From contig JAVBWA010000015.1 of assembly GCA_036677685.1 (NCBI GenBank), positions 1 through 64,000 of the forward strand: a DNA stretch of 64,000 bases, read 5' to 3'. Numbering within the stretch: the first letter of the stretch is position 1; each line of letters begins with the position of its first letter. The position numbers and the translations under genes were made by a program. Origin of the DNA: JAQUBU01 sp036677685. Its GTDB lineage: Bacteria > Bacillota > Syntrophomonadia > Syntrophomonadales > Syntrophomonadaceae. Positions 1-8,645 of the stretch are shown here, piece by piece. The notes beneath the pieces were generated by a model, which saw only the letters and a list, made by a program, of their open reading frames with translations, did not search any database and was not told the origin of the DNA.

Positions 1-90
1 AAATTTCCACAGGGCTTCGTTGTCGTCAATCGAAATACGTCCAGTATTACTCATTCCTCCGCCTTCCCCTGCGAAAATTTTTCTCGACGG
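1..90 (-). repeat. E element, copy 1 (edge)
   Basis: The reverse complement of this stretch matches 15454-15548 over a core that includes GGCGGAGGAATGAGTAATAC and the following GGACGTATT. Arms flank the core and are complementary to each other (AAATTTTC on one side, GGAAATTT on the other). The element may continue past the window edge. No coding sense is seen. Confidence 0.7.
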
Positions 91-154
91 ATAACCTAAA
101 CTTTTAGACGTTACAAAGTACTAGTTCGCGGGAATTTTCATTTTTCCTTTTAAT

Positions 155-184
155 AAAAAAGCCTCCGGCTGTATAGCCAGAGGC
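155..184 (-). terminator. Rho-independent terminator of the molbindin gene
   Basis: On the minus strand GCCTCTGGC and GCCGGAGGC form a 9-bp stem around a short loop, followed by a run of T. It lies about 15 bases past the stop codon of the gene at 200-403. Confidence 0.85.
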
Positions 185-199
185 TTTAAATAAAAAGAG

Positions 200-403
200 C
201 TATTTTACCAGCACCACATTAATAGCTTTTATTAAAGCAGTTGCGGTATCACCTTTCTTAAATCCCACTTCCAAAAGAGAATCTGTAGTCATAACGGATG
301 TGACTTCATTGTCCCCTACTTTAATAATGACTTCAGACATAATATCGCCCTTTTTTATTTCTATTATGTTACCGGTTAATTTGTTGCGGACTCCAGCTTC
401 CAT
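200..403 (-). CDS. Molbindin (Mop/TOBE-domain molybdate/tungstate-binding protein)
   Basis: This 67-residue protein is a single Mop domain, a small beta-barrel that binds molybdate or tungstate oxyanions in the cytoplasm as an oligomer. Visible family features are the N-terminal RNKLTGNI, the MSEVIIKVG strand and the LGFKKGD-like turn near the end. The start was set at 403 because a strong AAAGGAGG lies 7-8 bases upstream of that ATG; an earlier in-frame ATG at 448 has no such signal. It stands alone, followed by a terminator. A Mo/W role would suit an organism with FdhD (26927-27712) and hence a Mo/W formate dehydrogenase elsewhere. Confidence 0.85.
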   Translation of the reverse strand: MEAGVRNKLTGNIIEIKKGDIMSEVIIKVGDNEVTSVMTTDSLLEVGFKKGDTATALIKAINVVLVK

Positions 404-805
404 GATTAAACCTCCTTTTTCCATTATTATGTTTACTTTGTCCATCATTATAGTAGTAATTACAACGTTTCACAATCTGCTTGGGAACAAAATCCAATAT
501 CCTGAAGAATTTAGTTATCAAAAAGGCTCAAAATCATAAGTCCATATATTATAAACATTTTAACGGATATTAATTCATACATACGCTACAATCCTAGCTT
601 GCCAGCCGTCAATTATAACAAATTATAAATTATTAAAATAATGCTTTTTATATATTATAATAAATTATATTATATATTGTATGATTAATTATAATAGATA
701 AAAACAAATTATTTTAAGATGCATATCGATTATGTTCCTTATATACTATTTTTTTAATAATGTTTGTATATTGGGTCAGAGTTATGGGGCGGGAGGATTA
801 TCTTA
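404..805. other. AT-rich divergent intergenic region
   Basis: About 400 bases between the divergent molbindin and dehydratase-activator genes. The part from 540 to 760 is almost purely A/T with many short inverted TATAAT-like stretches, so it must hold the promoters of both genes, but no single -35/-10 pair stands out. No riboswitch-like conserved boxes and no coding sense were recognised. Confidence 0.5.
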
Positions 806-1576
806 ATGAATTACATAGGCATTGACATCGGTTCAACCGCCGCAAAAACACTCGTCTTTAATGGTCAAAAGGTGATTGATTATTTTGTCCTGCCTACGGG
901 TTGGAGCAGCAAGGAAACTGCCGCGCAGATTAAAGATAAACTAGGGGTTCTAGGATTTGATGTAAACTCTGCCGATGCAAAAATAATTGCTACTGGTTAT
1001 GGGCGTATTTCGGTTGAATATGCGGACAAAATCCTAACGGAAATCACCTGCCATGGTAAAGGCGGGCACTATTTATTTTCAAAAGATTGTGTGATTATTG
1101 ATGTGGGAGGTCAGGATACAAAGGTTATTAGCGTAGAAAGCGGATCGGTCACAAGGTTTTTGATGAATGACAAATGTTCTGCCGGCACTGGTAAATTTAT
1201 TGAGATTATGGCAAATCGTCTGGGAGTTGATATTGATGAGCTTTTCTCTTTGGCAGAACGTGGCAATCCTATTCCCATCAGCTCCATGTGCACTGTTTTT
1301 GCCGAGTCCGAAATTATCAGTCAGATAGGAGCCGGACAATCAAAAGCAAATTTGGCTGCCGGCATTGTTCAGTCGGTAGTGTCAAGGGTAGTACAGCTGG
1401 TTCAAAGGCATGATTTAAATGGCATATGCATCTTTACCGGTGGTTTGAGCCATAATGACTATTTCAGGGAACAGCTGGCCCGGAAGCTGGGAACCAAGGT
1501 TTATGCCCATGAACTGGGAAAATATGCCGGCGCGTTGGGAGCAGCACTTATAGCGGCAGATAAATTCAAACAGTAA
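806..1576 (+). CDS. ATPase activator of a 2-hydroxyacyl-CoA dehydratase/double-cubane protein
   Basis: A BadF/BadG/HgdC-type ASKHA ATPase of 256 residues. Homologues are homodimers that hold one [4Fe-4S] cluster between the subunits and use ATP hydrolysis to push a low-potential electron onto a partner protein. The phosphate-1 loop is seen in GIDIGSTAAK at the N-terminus, the second in IDVGGQDTK, and the two cluster cysteines in NDKCSAGTGKF and SSMCTVFAESE. The start at 806 is preceded by GGGAGG; a longer in-frame start at 764 has none. It lies 14 bases before its likely partner (1591-2742), as in the E. coli yjiL-yjiM pair. The physiological reaction is not known from sequence. Confidence 0.85.
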   Translation: MNYIGIDIGSTAAKTLVFNGQKVIDYFVLPTGWSSKETAAQIKDKLGVLGFDVNSADAKIIATGYGRISVEYADKILTEITCHGKGGHYLFSKDCVIIDVGGQDTKVISVESGSVTRFLMNDKCSAGTGKFIEIMANRLGVDIDELFSLAERGNPIPISSMCTVFAESEIISQIGAGQSKANLAAGIVQSVVSRVVQLVQRHDLNGICIFTGGLSHNDYFREQLARKLGTKVYAHELGKYAGALGAALIAADKFKQ

Positions 1577-1590
1577 AGCGAGGTATTAAT

Positions 1591-2742
1591 ATGCTGGATT
1601 TACCGGAAAATTTCCAAAGTTATTCTGAAGCTCGCCAGGAAGGATTTATGCGGATGAAGGAGCTTAAGGAAAAAGGTAAAAAAGTAGTTGGGATATTCTG
1701 TGCTTATACCCCAACCGAGATGGTTTTAGCAGCAGGAGCAGTTACGGTTGGCTTATGCGGAGTAAGTGATGAACCTATTCCCTTTGCTGAAAAAAGTCTG
1801 CCCAAAAATTTGTGTCCATTGATTAAATCCAGTTATGGCTTTGCTGTTTCAGACACCTGTCCTTATTTTTATTTTTCAGATATGGTTTTAGCCGAAACTA
1901 CCTGTGATGGTAAAAAGAAGATGTACGAAATGATGAACGAATTAAAATATACACATATAATGCAGTTGCCCCCGGGAAGAAGCAGCAGTAAAGCTCTGGA
2001 GGGATGGCACAGTGAAATGCTTCGCTTAAAAGATGCTATAGCTCAGCAACTTAATGTAGAAATTACTGACGAGGATCTCCGCGATGCCATTCGTCTTAAA
2101 AACCGGGAAAGAAAAGCCATATTGGATTTTTATGAAATAGGTAAATTAAAGCCTACCCCGCTCTCGGGCTATGAATTAAACACTTTGATCGATAATAACA
2201 GTTTCCTTTTTGATACCGAAGAAAAAATATCTGTATTGGAAACTCGAACGGCTGAGCTGCGCAGGATCTATGAAGAAAACTTTAAAGGAAAGCTTTCGCG
2301 TCCACGGATATTAATAACCGGTTGTCCTACCGGAGGAGTACGCGATAAGATTATTCGTCAAATTGAAGAACTGGGAGCTGATATCGTTGGCTTTGAAAAC
2401 TGCTCCGGGCCAAGAGCACAAAAGGATTTGGTGGATGAAAACAAAGACCCCTATTGGGCTCTGGCAGAAAAATACCTGCGGGTAAACTGCTCGGTAATGA
2501 GTCCTAATCCTGGGCGAATTGAGGCTATGAATGAAATGATCGATGAATATCAGGTAGATGGTGTAATCGAAGTAATTCTCCAAGCCTGCCATACTTTTGC
2601 CATCGAATCCCATCGAATAAAAAAATTTGTAAGCGAAGAAAAACATATCCCTTATCTTTGCCTGGAAACCGATTATTCCCAGGCAGACACCGGGCAAATC
2701 AATACCCGGATCAGTGCTTTTTTGGAGATGCTTGCAGTTTAA
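1591..2742 (+). CDS. Double-cubane/2-hydroxyacyl-CoA dehydratase subunit D-like protein
   Basis: A 383-residue HgdB/FldC/BcrB-superfamily protein, about the length of YjiM. The N-terminal family signature FCAYTPTEMVLAAGA is clear, cysteines at LCPLIKSSYG and SDTCPYFY fit cluster ligands, and the C-terminal half has ITGCPTGG and QACHTFAIES. In contrast to true dehydratases, which need two different subunits, only one subunit gene is present next to the activator. That is the arrangement of the homodimeric double-cubane cluster protein described from Carboxydothermus, an ATP-driven reductase of small substrates. Function is therefore a low-potential reduction of unknown substrate (inference). 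A GCGAGGT ribosome site precedes the start. Confidence 0.8.
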   Translation: MLDLPENFQSYSEARQEGFMRMKELKEKGKKVVGIFCAYTPTEMVLAAGAVTVGLCGVSDEPIPFAEKSLPKNLCPLIKSSYGFAVSDTCPYFYFSDMVLAETTCDGKKKMYEMMNELKYTHIMQLPPGRSSSKALEGWHSEMLRLKDAIAQQLNVEITDEDLRDAIRLKNRERKAILDFYEIGKLKPTPLSGYELNTLIDNNSFLFDTEEKISVLETRTAELRRIYEENFKGKLSRPRILITGCPTGGVRDKIIRQIEELGADIVGFENCSGPRAQKDLVDENKDPYWALAEKYLRVNCSVMSPNPGRIEAMNEMIDEYQVDGVIEVILQACHTFAIESHRIKKFVSEEKHIPYLCLETDYSQADTGQINTRISAFLEMLAV

Positions 2743-2893
2743 TCCGATAATAGGGCTTGGAATTTTTATTTTCTAAATTGTCTGGGATATATTATCAATA
2801 ATTATTGTATATTGTTCAACTTGCTATATTAAAAAGATTCGATATTGTCTGCAAAAATCCGGGTTAAGCTGGCTTTAATATCGGAAGATTCTT

Positions 2894-3775
2894 TTAGAAA
2901 TCAAGGCCCCAAATTATACTGTCCTTTAGTCGGAAGGGTGTTCTTTTCATGCAGTTATGCCCTATAAAGCATGCGCCATCATCTTTACCCAGGATTTCAA
3001 ATATACCTTCTCCGTATGTAACGCCTTCCCTAACCTTAATTGGGAATGAGCTAACCATACCATGCTTTTCCAGAGATACCGAGGTTTTGCCGCAGACATG
3101 AACAAGGCAGTCCTTCAATTGCTTACTTGCCTGCAGGCGTTTTAAAACATCCAGGCTGGCAATACCTGCAATATCCTTGTAGACTCGGGGACCGACGATA
3201 TCCTCGGTACCTATCGAATCTGCGTATGATATTATCCGGGCACCCATTTTAACCGCTTCCACAGTATAGGAAATAATGTTATCTTCGATTATATTCAGTA
3301 TCTGTGCTATTGTTTCACGGTTTTTCTTAACGGCTTTATAGAAAAGCACCGGGTTTATTAGTGAGCTAACAATAGTTAAAGGCCCCATAATATTCAAAGC
3401 TACGGTTTCGCCCAAGCTGCTCAATTCCCTGATTGCTTCCAGAACCTCTTTTATTCTGCCGGCTGTAAAATCAATCGTTTTCAATCCTCCAAGCTCTTCC
3501 ATGCTCGTGTAGGCATATTCCCCCACCCGGGGACCAGTTCTGGCATCCCCCATTTTTATTTCGGCACCCAGGGCTTCCGCCTCTACTGTCAAACAGAAGG
3601 GCAGTATGCAGATATTGTTTTTTTGGTGCAGCTTGATTGCCCGGGAAAGCTTCCCCATTTCGCGGCTGTTTCTATGCAGTTCGGGAAAATGGAAGCTCTC
3701 CCGGGCAACTAACTCCTGGGGTATTTCCAGGGCATCTCTTCCCGAACAGACAAAATTCATTCCGACAGCACTCAT
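2894..3775 (-). CDS. Short URO-D-family methyltransferase (MtaA/MtbA-like)
   Basis: A 293-residue member of the uroporphyrinogen decarboxylase superfamily, whose corrinoid-dependent branch moves methyl groups between methyl-corrinoid proteins and thiols. The zinc-ligand pattern His-x-Cys ... Cys is seen as HVCG (His226, Cys228) and Cys275 in GHNCMKRTP. It is about 50 residues shorter than the two paralogues in the same operon (6914-7960, 8646-9719), mainly at the N-terminus, so it may be specialised. Its ATG overlaps the stop of the GTPase gene upstream (ATGA) and has a strong AGGAGG, so the two are translationally coupled. It is the last gene of the operon. Substrate unknown. Confidence 0.75.
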   Translation of the reverse strand: MSAVGMNFVCSGRDALEIPQELVARESFHFPELHRNSREMGKLSRAIKLHQKNNICILPFCLTVEAEALGAEIKMGDARTGPRVGEYAYTSMEELGGLKTIDFTAGRIKEVLEAIRELSSLGETVALNIMGPLTIVSSLINPVLFYKAVKKNRETIAQILNIIEDNIISYTVEAVKMGARIISYADSIGTEDIVGPRVYKDIAGIASLDVLKRLQASKQLKDCLVHVCGKTSVSLEKHGMVSSFPIKVREGVTYGEGIFEILGKDDGACFIGHNCMKRTPFRLKDSIIWGLDF

Positions 3776-4695
3776 ATAAAGACCTCCTTATCCTCGCCCC
3801 AGAGACTTAACAACCTGCTTGGTTCAAGATTGCTTCCGATTATGCATATCCGGCTGGCGTTGCCCGGTTTGTTTTCAATAATGCTATATCTTCCATTCAC
3901 ATAGCTGAATTCAAGAGAACCTTGGTCATTCTCAACAAAACCCTTTGCCCGGATTATTCTTCCCAGTTCACGATCCTGTAAATTTTCAAGAATCTTCTGT
4001 AGCTTTTCACGGCTAAGCGGCCTGGGGTTTTTCACACTGTAGGCCTCAAGATTTCCTGATATAATGCTTATCCCGGCTGGGGATGGGAGTAACCGGCCGC
4101 TGTCAAACAATCTATGGGTCAGTTCCCAATAATCAAGCTCACTGAACAGCTCCCAGTCCTTGGTCAGGATATCGGCTTGCCGGTTGATTCTTCTTAACGA
4201 CTTCAATATCTCCTCCATATTGTCTTCCACCATTAACTGAGTCTTGCTCAGTACGATTACCCCGGCGCTGGCAATCTGATCCTGGAAAAACAGCCCGTAA
4301 TCCTCTACCATATCCAAATATTCCAGGGCGTCCACAACCACTATGGGCAAAGTCAATCTGCATTTAAGAAAAGCTTCCTTTCGGATAAACACATCTATGA
4401 TCTGGCTAAGCATAGCTATACCGGTAGGCTCAATAAATATGTGCTGCGGCTTATAATCAGCTATTACCGAATCCATTACAGATACAAAGTCCGCTTTCAT
4501 GCTGCAGCAAACACAGCCCTGGGTCATCTCTACCACATCGTAATGATCGCGCTGCAGGATTTTAGCATCGATGCCGGTTTCTCCAAATTCATTCTCGATT
4601 ATTACCTTTTTGCCTTCAGAAAACCCAAGCAGCTTTTTTAACAAGGTGGTTTTCCCCGCTCCTAAAAAACCTGAAATAATATGCACACAGCTCAT
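3772..4695 (-). CDS. G3E-family GTPase (CobW/P47K type)
   Basis: A 307-residue metal-handling GTPase. The Walker A motif is GFLGAGKTT near residue 10, the CxCC metal site is GCVCC near residue 61, and the guanine-specificity region is around VLSKTQ. A CobW C-terminal-like domain follows, but it is short. Relatives deliver metals or assist cofactor insertion into B12-dependent, nickel or zinc enzymes. The position inside a corrinoid methyltransferase operon suggests help with corrinoid or zinc loading of the methyltransferases (inference). The start has a GGGAG ribosome site; the stop is coupled to 2894-3775. Confidence 0.85.
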   Translation of the reverse strand: MSCVHIISGFLGAGKTTLLKKLLGFSEGKKVIIENEFGETGIDAKILQRDHYDVVEMTQGCVCCSMKADFVSVMDSVIADYKPQHIFIEPTGIAMLSQIIDVFIRKEAFLKCRLTLPIVVVDALEYLDMVEDYGLFFQDQIASAGVIVLSKTQLMVEDNMEEILKSLRRINRQADILTKDWELFSELDYWELTHRLFDSGRLLPSPAGISIISGNLEAYSVKNPRPLSREKLQKILENLQDRELGRIIRAKGFVENDQGSLEFSYVNGRYSIIENKPGNASRICIIGSNLEPSRLLSLWGEDKEVFI

Positions 4696-4768
4696 CTCTT
4701 AACTCCCTAAAACCTATTATTGCCAGTCCTTATTTGTTTGGTGATGGCATTCATGCCCTAGGATACGT

Positions 4769-5035
4769 TTAGCTGTCAAAAGCCTTTTCTTTTACTATTC
4801 CTGCCGTAAGGGCATGAATTTTATATTTATAGTACACAGTTGCGGAAAGTGCAACCGGAATCAGAGTGATAAAGTACAAGGTCTGGTAACTGCTGGCGGT
4901 CGCTATGTAACCCGCAAGAATTGTTCCCATACCGATTCCCAGGTCGGAGGCAACAAAGAAGGTAGCCGTGGCTGCTCCCCTTTTATCAAATGACGCATTG
5001 TGCACCGCCGGTATTTCCCCCCTAATCTGAAAGCT
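4769..5035 (-). pseudogene. Remnant of an MFS transporter (last two membrane helices)
   Basis: In this frame the sequence reads like the C-terminal end of a major facilitator transporter: PAVHNASFDKRGAATATFF, then GMGTILAGYIA and a final hydrophobic helix LYFITLIPVALSATVYY. The frame opens just after a TGA at 5036-5038, and no N-terminal ten helices exist upstream, where the activator gene ends at 5077. The full transporter has been lost by deletion. It may once have imported the methylated substrate of the surrounding operon (inference). Confidence 0.7.
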
Positions 5036-5076
5036 TCAGGGCATAAATACTGGAGCTTCTTGATATTTACCAGGAC

Positions 5077-6921
5077 TTATACAGGCCGTTTCTGAACAGG
5101 AAAGCTCATATTATCAACAAACATCTTTTCAAAACCCGGATAGGATTCGAGTTCTATGTATTCAACATTCTGCGCAATGTCCTCCATCCTGCTTTGGCAT
5201 CTGCCTGACAATAAGGCCATAACTGCACCGGCCTGGGATGTATTGCCTACAAAAGTAATGCGATCCCGCCAGTTATCAGGAAAAAAGCCCAGGCGGACCA
5301 GGCTTTCCGGTTTGAGATAGGCACCAAAAGCTCCTGCTACAAATACCTGGCTGATTTCGTTTTCGTTCAGACCAAATCTGGCCATTAAAACCTTTATTCC
5401 AGCAACTATGGCGCTTTTGGCCAGTTGCACCTGCCTGATATCGGCCTGGCTGATATAAACCTCCCTGCCGCTTTTGGCAAGGTCTGCCCTGTACAGGCAA
5501 TATCTTCTTTTACCGGATAACTCTTCAATCCCCTGTGCTAGATGCAGATTCGGATTTGAACGAATATACTTTTCTTTAGCGGCAATTCTTCCCGCAGCGT
5601 TGATAAGACCAGACTCTAGCATTATCGCCGTCAGATCAAGCAGTCCGCTGCCGCACAAACCGAGCGGAGGCCCATCCCCGATGGTCCGCCATTTAATAAA
5701 GCTCCCCTCCATCCATACATCCTCTATCGCTCCATCAGCTGCGCGCATCCCGCAGCTAATATTCATGCCTTCCAGGGCTGGACCGGCAGCAGTTGAGCAG
5801 CTTAAGAGCTTTCCCTCTCTGCCAAGAACGATCTCGCCATTGGTGCCCAAATCCAAAAATAATACTGTACCGTCCAATCCATGCAGATCAGCCGCCATAA
5901 TTCCAGCTACGATATCCGCACCCACAAATCCAGAAATAGACGGTAAACAGAAAATATAGGCAAAATGAGATGCCTTTATTCCGATGTCCCCGGCTGCCAG
6001 GACCTGTCCTTGCCGAAATACCGGATGATATGGAGCCCGTCCGATGGAGACCGGGCTGACTCCTAAGAGCAAATGGAGCATCACCGTATTTGCTGCCACT
6101 GTGATTCGATAAATATGTCGCTTATCAACTCCGCTTTGACGGCAGAGATCAGAGATCAGGCCGTTCAGGCAGTCTACTATTAGTTCGTTTAATCTTTCCA
6201 GGTTTGGATTCCCGTTGGCTGCGTATTGGATTCGGCTCAGTACATCAAGACCGTATTGGGTTTGAGGATTTAAGGCCGAAACTACCGCTGCCTTATGTCC
6301 ATCGACAAGACTGTGCAGAGAAGCTACAACTGTTGTTGTTCCAACATCGACCGCCACCCCGTAGACATAAGCAGTGGTATCGCCGCTCTCCAGACCGATC
6401 AGTCTGTTGTCAGCGAGGATTGCCGTAAGATCACCTGACAGGTTTGCTGCCAGCCGCTGCAGCAGGATAATCCGGGTTGAACCGGCAGAATCGACGAGCA
6501 AATCCTTGTATATTTGCTCCATCAATGATAATTCCTGAATATTCGCTATCGGGGGCAAAAGGATCTTGCGGATTGTTGGTTCCAGGCAAAATTTTGTATG
6601 TGCTCCGCTTTCCAGAACCTTGATATTGTTTGCCGCCTTCTCAATTTGTAATGAGACATCTCCCCTCACCCTGCAATGACAGGCCAGACGAATACCCTGT
6701 TCAAAGTCTTGGGCCGATAAAAGGTCCATTTCCTCGTGTATGGGGGACAAACACTCACCGCTGAAAATTCGGACCCGGCACTTGCCGCAAGTTCCGTTGC
6801 CTGCACAGGAACTCTCCAGTTCATAACCGGCATTATTCAGCAGATCGATTAGCAACTGGAATTCCCCATTGTTACTCGAAACAATATGTATATCACTCCA
6901 CACCGCATGTTGTTCAGTCAA
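5077..6921 (-). CDS. Reductive activator of corrinoid protein (RACo-like, DUF4445)
   Basis: A 614-residue protein with an N-terminal plant-type [2Fe-2S] ferredoxin domain (Cys39, Cys45, Cys48, Cys81) and an ASKHA-type ATPase domain beginning near residue 208 with VAVDVGTTTVV; GTNGEI and GAFGAY motifs follow. Such proteins reduce accidentally oxidised Co(II) corrinoid back to Co(I) in an ATP-dependent way, so methyl transfer can continue. The start is a TTG at 6921 with GGAGG nine bases upstream, overlapping the end of the upstream methyltransferase gene by 8 bases. The target is most likely the corrinoid protein at 7961-8623. Confidence 0.88.
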   Translation of the reverse strand: MTEQHAVWSDIHIVSSNNGEFQLLIDLLNNAGYELESSCAGNGTCGKCRVRIFSGECLSPIHEEMDLLSAQDFEQGIRLACHCRVRGDVSLQIEKAANNIKVLESGAHTKFCLEPTIRKILLPPIANIQELSLMEQIYKDLLVDSAGSTRIILLQRLAANLSGDLTAILADNRLIGLESGDTTAYVYGVAVDVGTTTVVASLHSLVDGHKAAVVSALNPQTQYGLDVLSRIQYAANGNPNLERLNELIVDCLNGLISDLCRQSGVDKRHIYRITVAANTVMLHLLLGVSPVSIGRAPYHPVFRQGQVLAAGDIGIKASHFAYIFCLPSISGFVGADIVAGIMAADLHGLDGTVLFLDLGTNGEIVLGREGKLLSCSTAAGPALEGMNISCGMRAADGAIEDVWMEGSFIKWRTIGDGPPLGLCGSGLLDLTAIMLESGLINAAGRIAAKEKYIRSNPNLHLAQGIEELSGKRRYCLYRADLAKSGREVYISQADIRQVQLAKSAIVAGIKVLMARFGLNENEISQVFVAGAFGAYLKPESLVRLGFFPDNWRDRITFVGNTSQAGAVMALLSGRCQSRMEDIAQNVEYIELESYPGFEKMFVDNMSFPVQKRPV

Positions 6922-7960
6922 GTTTATTTACCTCCGGGTTCAGGTAATCAAAACAGTGGACCGCTTCAACCATAGCCTGAAGATTAGTCAGTGGAGTAGC
7001 GGGACTGATGCCGCAGGCTGGAGATAAAACACCAACGCCTTTTTGCAGACAGTTCAAGGCCGAGGCTTTAACCCGCTCAGGCTGACCGGTTTGCAGCAGC
7101 ATGGTACTTACGTTCCCGACTATTATCTTGTCATCCAGAGCCGCTTTGAGTTTACTTACACTGGTTATTGAATCTATACTTATCGCTGCCGTATCCAATT
7201 GGTTAATCTCAGGAAATATACTTTGCAACCGACCGCATATATGTACCATGCTGGCCTGATATTCGCCATCCAACTCATTAAGAATGCGATTAATATAGGG
7301 CAAAGCAAACTGCGCAAAACGACATGGCCCCAGTATTTCTCCGGTACCACTGGGGTCAGCTATATTGATAATCTGGGCTCCCGCGCGAAGCAGATATTTG
7401 GCAAAGACAATCAGGTTATCGGTTACGAAGGAAAGAAATTCATGCACCAATTCCGCTTGCTTGCCCATTGCCTTAAAAAATACCATAGGTTCAATAAGCG
7501 ATGTGGCCAAGCTAATAGGACCGGTAAGATTAACGATAATCGGGAGTTCAGGACTTGCAATGCTCATAAGACTGACGGCCTCAGCAAGTACGGCGGTTCG
7601 TCCCCTGGCCGGTTTGATTGCTGACAGTAATTTCCATTCTTCAAGCCTGAAAAGGGGATATTCAATCACCCTTGGTTCATTGCTAATGGAGCCCAAATTG
7701 ACCTTGGCTCCCATTGCTTCAGCTTCCACGGTCATGCAAAAAGGCACACCAAGGTTTTCTATCCCGGTAAACCGGTGTACGCCTAATGCCAGGCTTGCCA
7801 TTTTTTCAGCTTGATAGTGAGCTTCAGGCCAGTAGCTGTCTGCCATCGACATTATCTCGGTGGTGGCCATGTTCATCATACCACCGGGACAGATGCATGG
7901 TATCCGGTCAATGGCTTGCCCCTTCAATGCTCTAATTAATCTATCCTTAGAAGCAAACAC
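6914..7960 (-). CDS. URO-D-family corrinoid methyltransferase (MtaA-like)
   Basis: A 348-residue URO-D-superfamily methyltransferase of normal MtaA length. Zinc-type ligands are His240 and Cys242 in HICG and Cys316 in SPACGISPATP, matching the spacing of MtaA. The family N-terminus RLIRALKGQAIDRIPC is present. The GTG start follows the TAG stop of the corrinoid protein gene directly (TAGGTG), with GGTGG inside the upstream gene as the ribosome site, so translation is coupled. Known relatives move the methyl group from the corrinoid protein to coenzyme M or, in bacteria, to tetrahydrofolate or another thiol; the acceptor here is unknown. Confidence 0.82.
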   Translation of the reverse strand: MFASKDRLIRALKGQAIDRIPCICPGGMMNMATTEIMSMADSYWPEAHYQAEKMASLALGVHRFTGIENLGVPFCMTVEAEAMGAKVNLGSISNEPRVIEYPLFRLEEWKLLSAIKPARGRTAVLAEAVSLMSIASPELPIIVNLTGPISLATSLIEPMVFFKAMGKQAELVHEFLSFVTDNLIVFAKYLLRAGAQIINIADPSGTGEILGPCRFAQFALPYINRILNELDGEYQASMVHICGRLQSIFPEINQLDTAAISIDSITSVSKLKAALDDKIIVGNVSTMLLQTGQPERVKASALNCLQKGVGVLSPACGISPATPLTNLQAMVEAVHCFDYLNPEVNKLD

Positions 7961-8623
7961 CTAAATAGCCACCATTTTTTCACATATCAGTCTCTTAGCA
8001 TCGGCTACTGCAGAGATAGCATTCTCGCTATAGGCATCGGCACCGATACGATCAGCAAAAGCCTGCGAAATAGGACCTCCTCCGATCATTACCTTTACCT
8101 TTTCCCGCAGACCTTCCTTTTTTAACAGCTCGATGACATCCTGCATTCGATCCATGGTAGTTGACATCAAGGTTGACAGGCATACGATATCTGCACCGAC
8201 TTCTTTGACTTTGGCAATAAAATCAGCCGCAGGGACATCCCGGCCCAGGTCATATATATCAAAATCAGATACTTCCAGCATAAGCTTGACCAGGTTCTTC
8301 CCTATATCATGGGTGTCTCCCTCAATAACCCCGATAACCACCTTGTGTTTATCTACCGTGCTGATACGCTGGATATGAGGGCTTAATATGTCTAGGCCTG
8401 CATACATTGCATCTGAGCATAACAAGAGTTCAGGCACAAAGTATTCTTCATCTTCATATAACTGACCGGCTTGATTCATTCCCACAACAAGACCCTGGTT
8501 AATGGCCGTAAGTGCATCGACATGCTTGTCCAAAGCCTGATGTGCCGCCTCAATCGTCAAGTCCTCGTCCATTTCTCTGACCCCTTCAGCAAGGCGATCC
8601 AGTATTATCTGCTGCTGAACCAA
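7961..8623 (-). CDS. Corrinoid (methyl-carrier) protein, MtaC/MttC-like
   Basis: A 220-residue cobalamin-binding protein that carries the methyl group between two methyltransferases. A helical N-terminal cap (about residues 1-90) is followed by a Rossmann B12 domain with the cobalt-ligand motif GDTHDIGKN and the later STLMSTT and GGGPIS loops. The reading frame stays open up to 8698 inside the upstream gene, but a GGAGG at 8634-8638 and the family length favour a TTG start at 8623. Genes on both sides are URO-D-type methyltransferases; no MtaB, MttB or MtmB partner lies in the window. Confidence 0.85.
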   Translation of the reverse strand: MVQQQIILDRLAEGVREMDEDLTIEAAHQALDKHVDALTAINQGLVVGMNQAGQLYEDEEYFVPELLLCSDAMYAGLDILSPHIQRISTVDKHKVVIGVIEGDTHDIGKNLVKLMLEVSDFDIYDLGRDVPAADFIAKVKEVGADIVCLSTLMSTTMDRMQDVIELLKKEGLREKVKVMIGGGPISQAFADRIGADAYSENAISAVADAKRLICEKMVAI

Positions 8624-8645
8624 TTGATAAACACCTCCATAATAA

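Noticed and set aside
7365..7814. Long plus-strand open frames opposite the corrinoid operon, topB, hyd genes and glcD
   Set aside because: They are antisense shadows of well-supported genes, without ribosome sites or recognisable domains.
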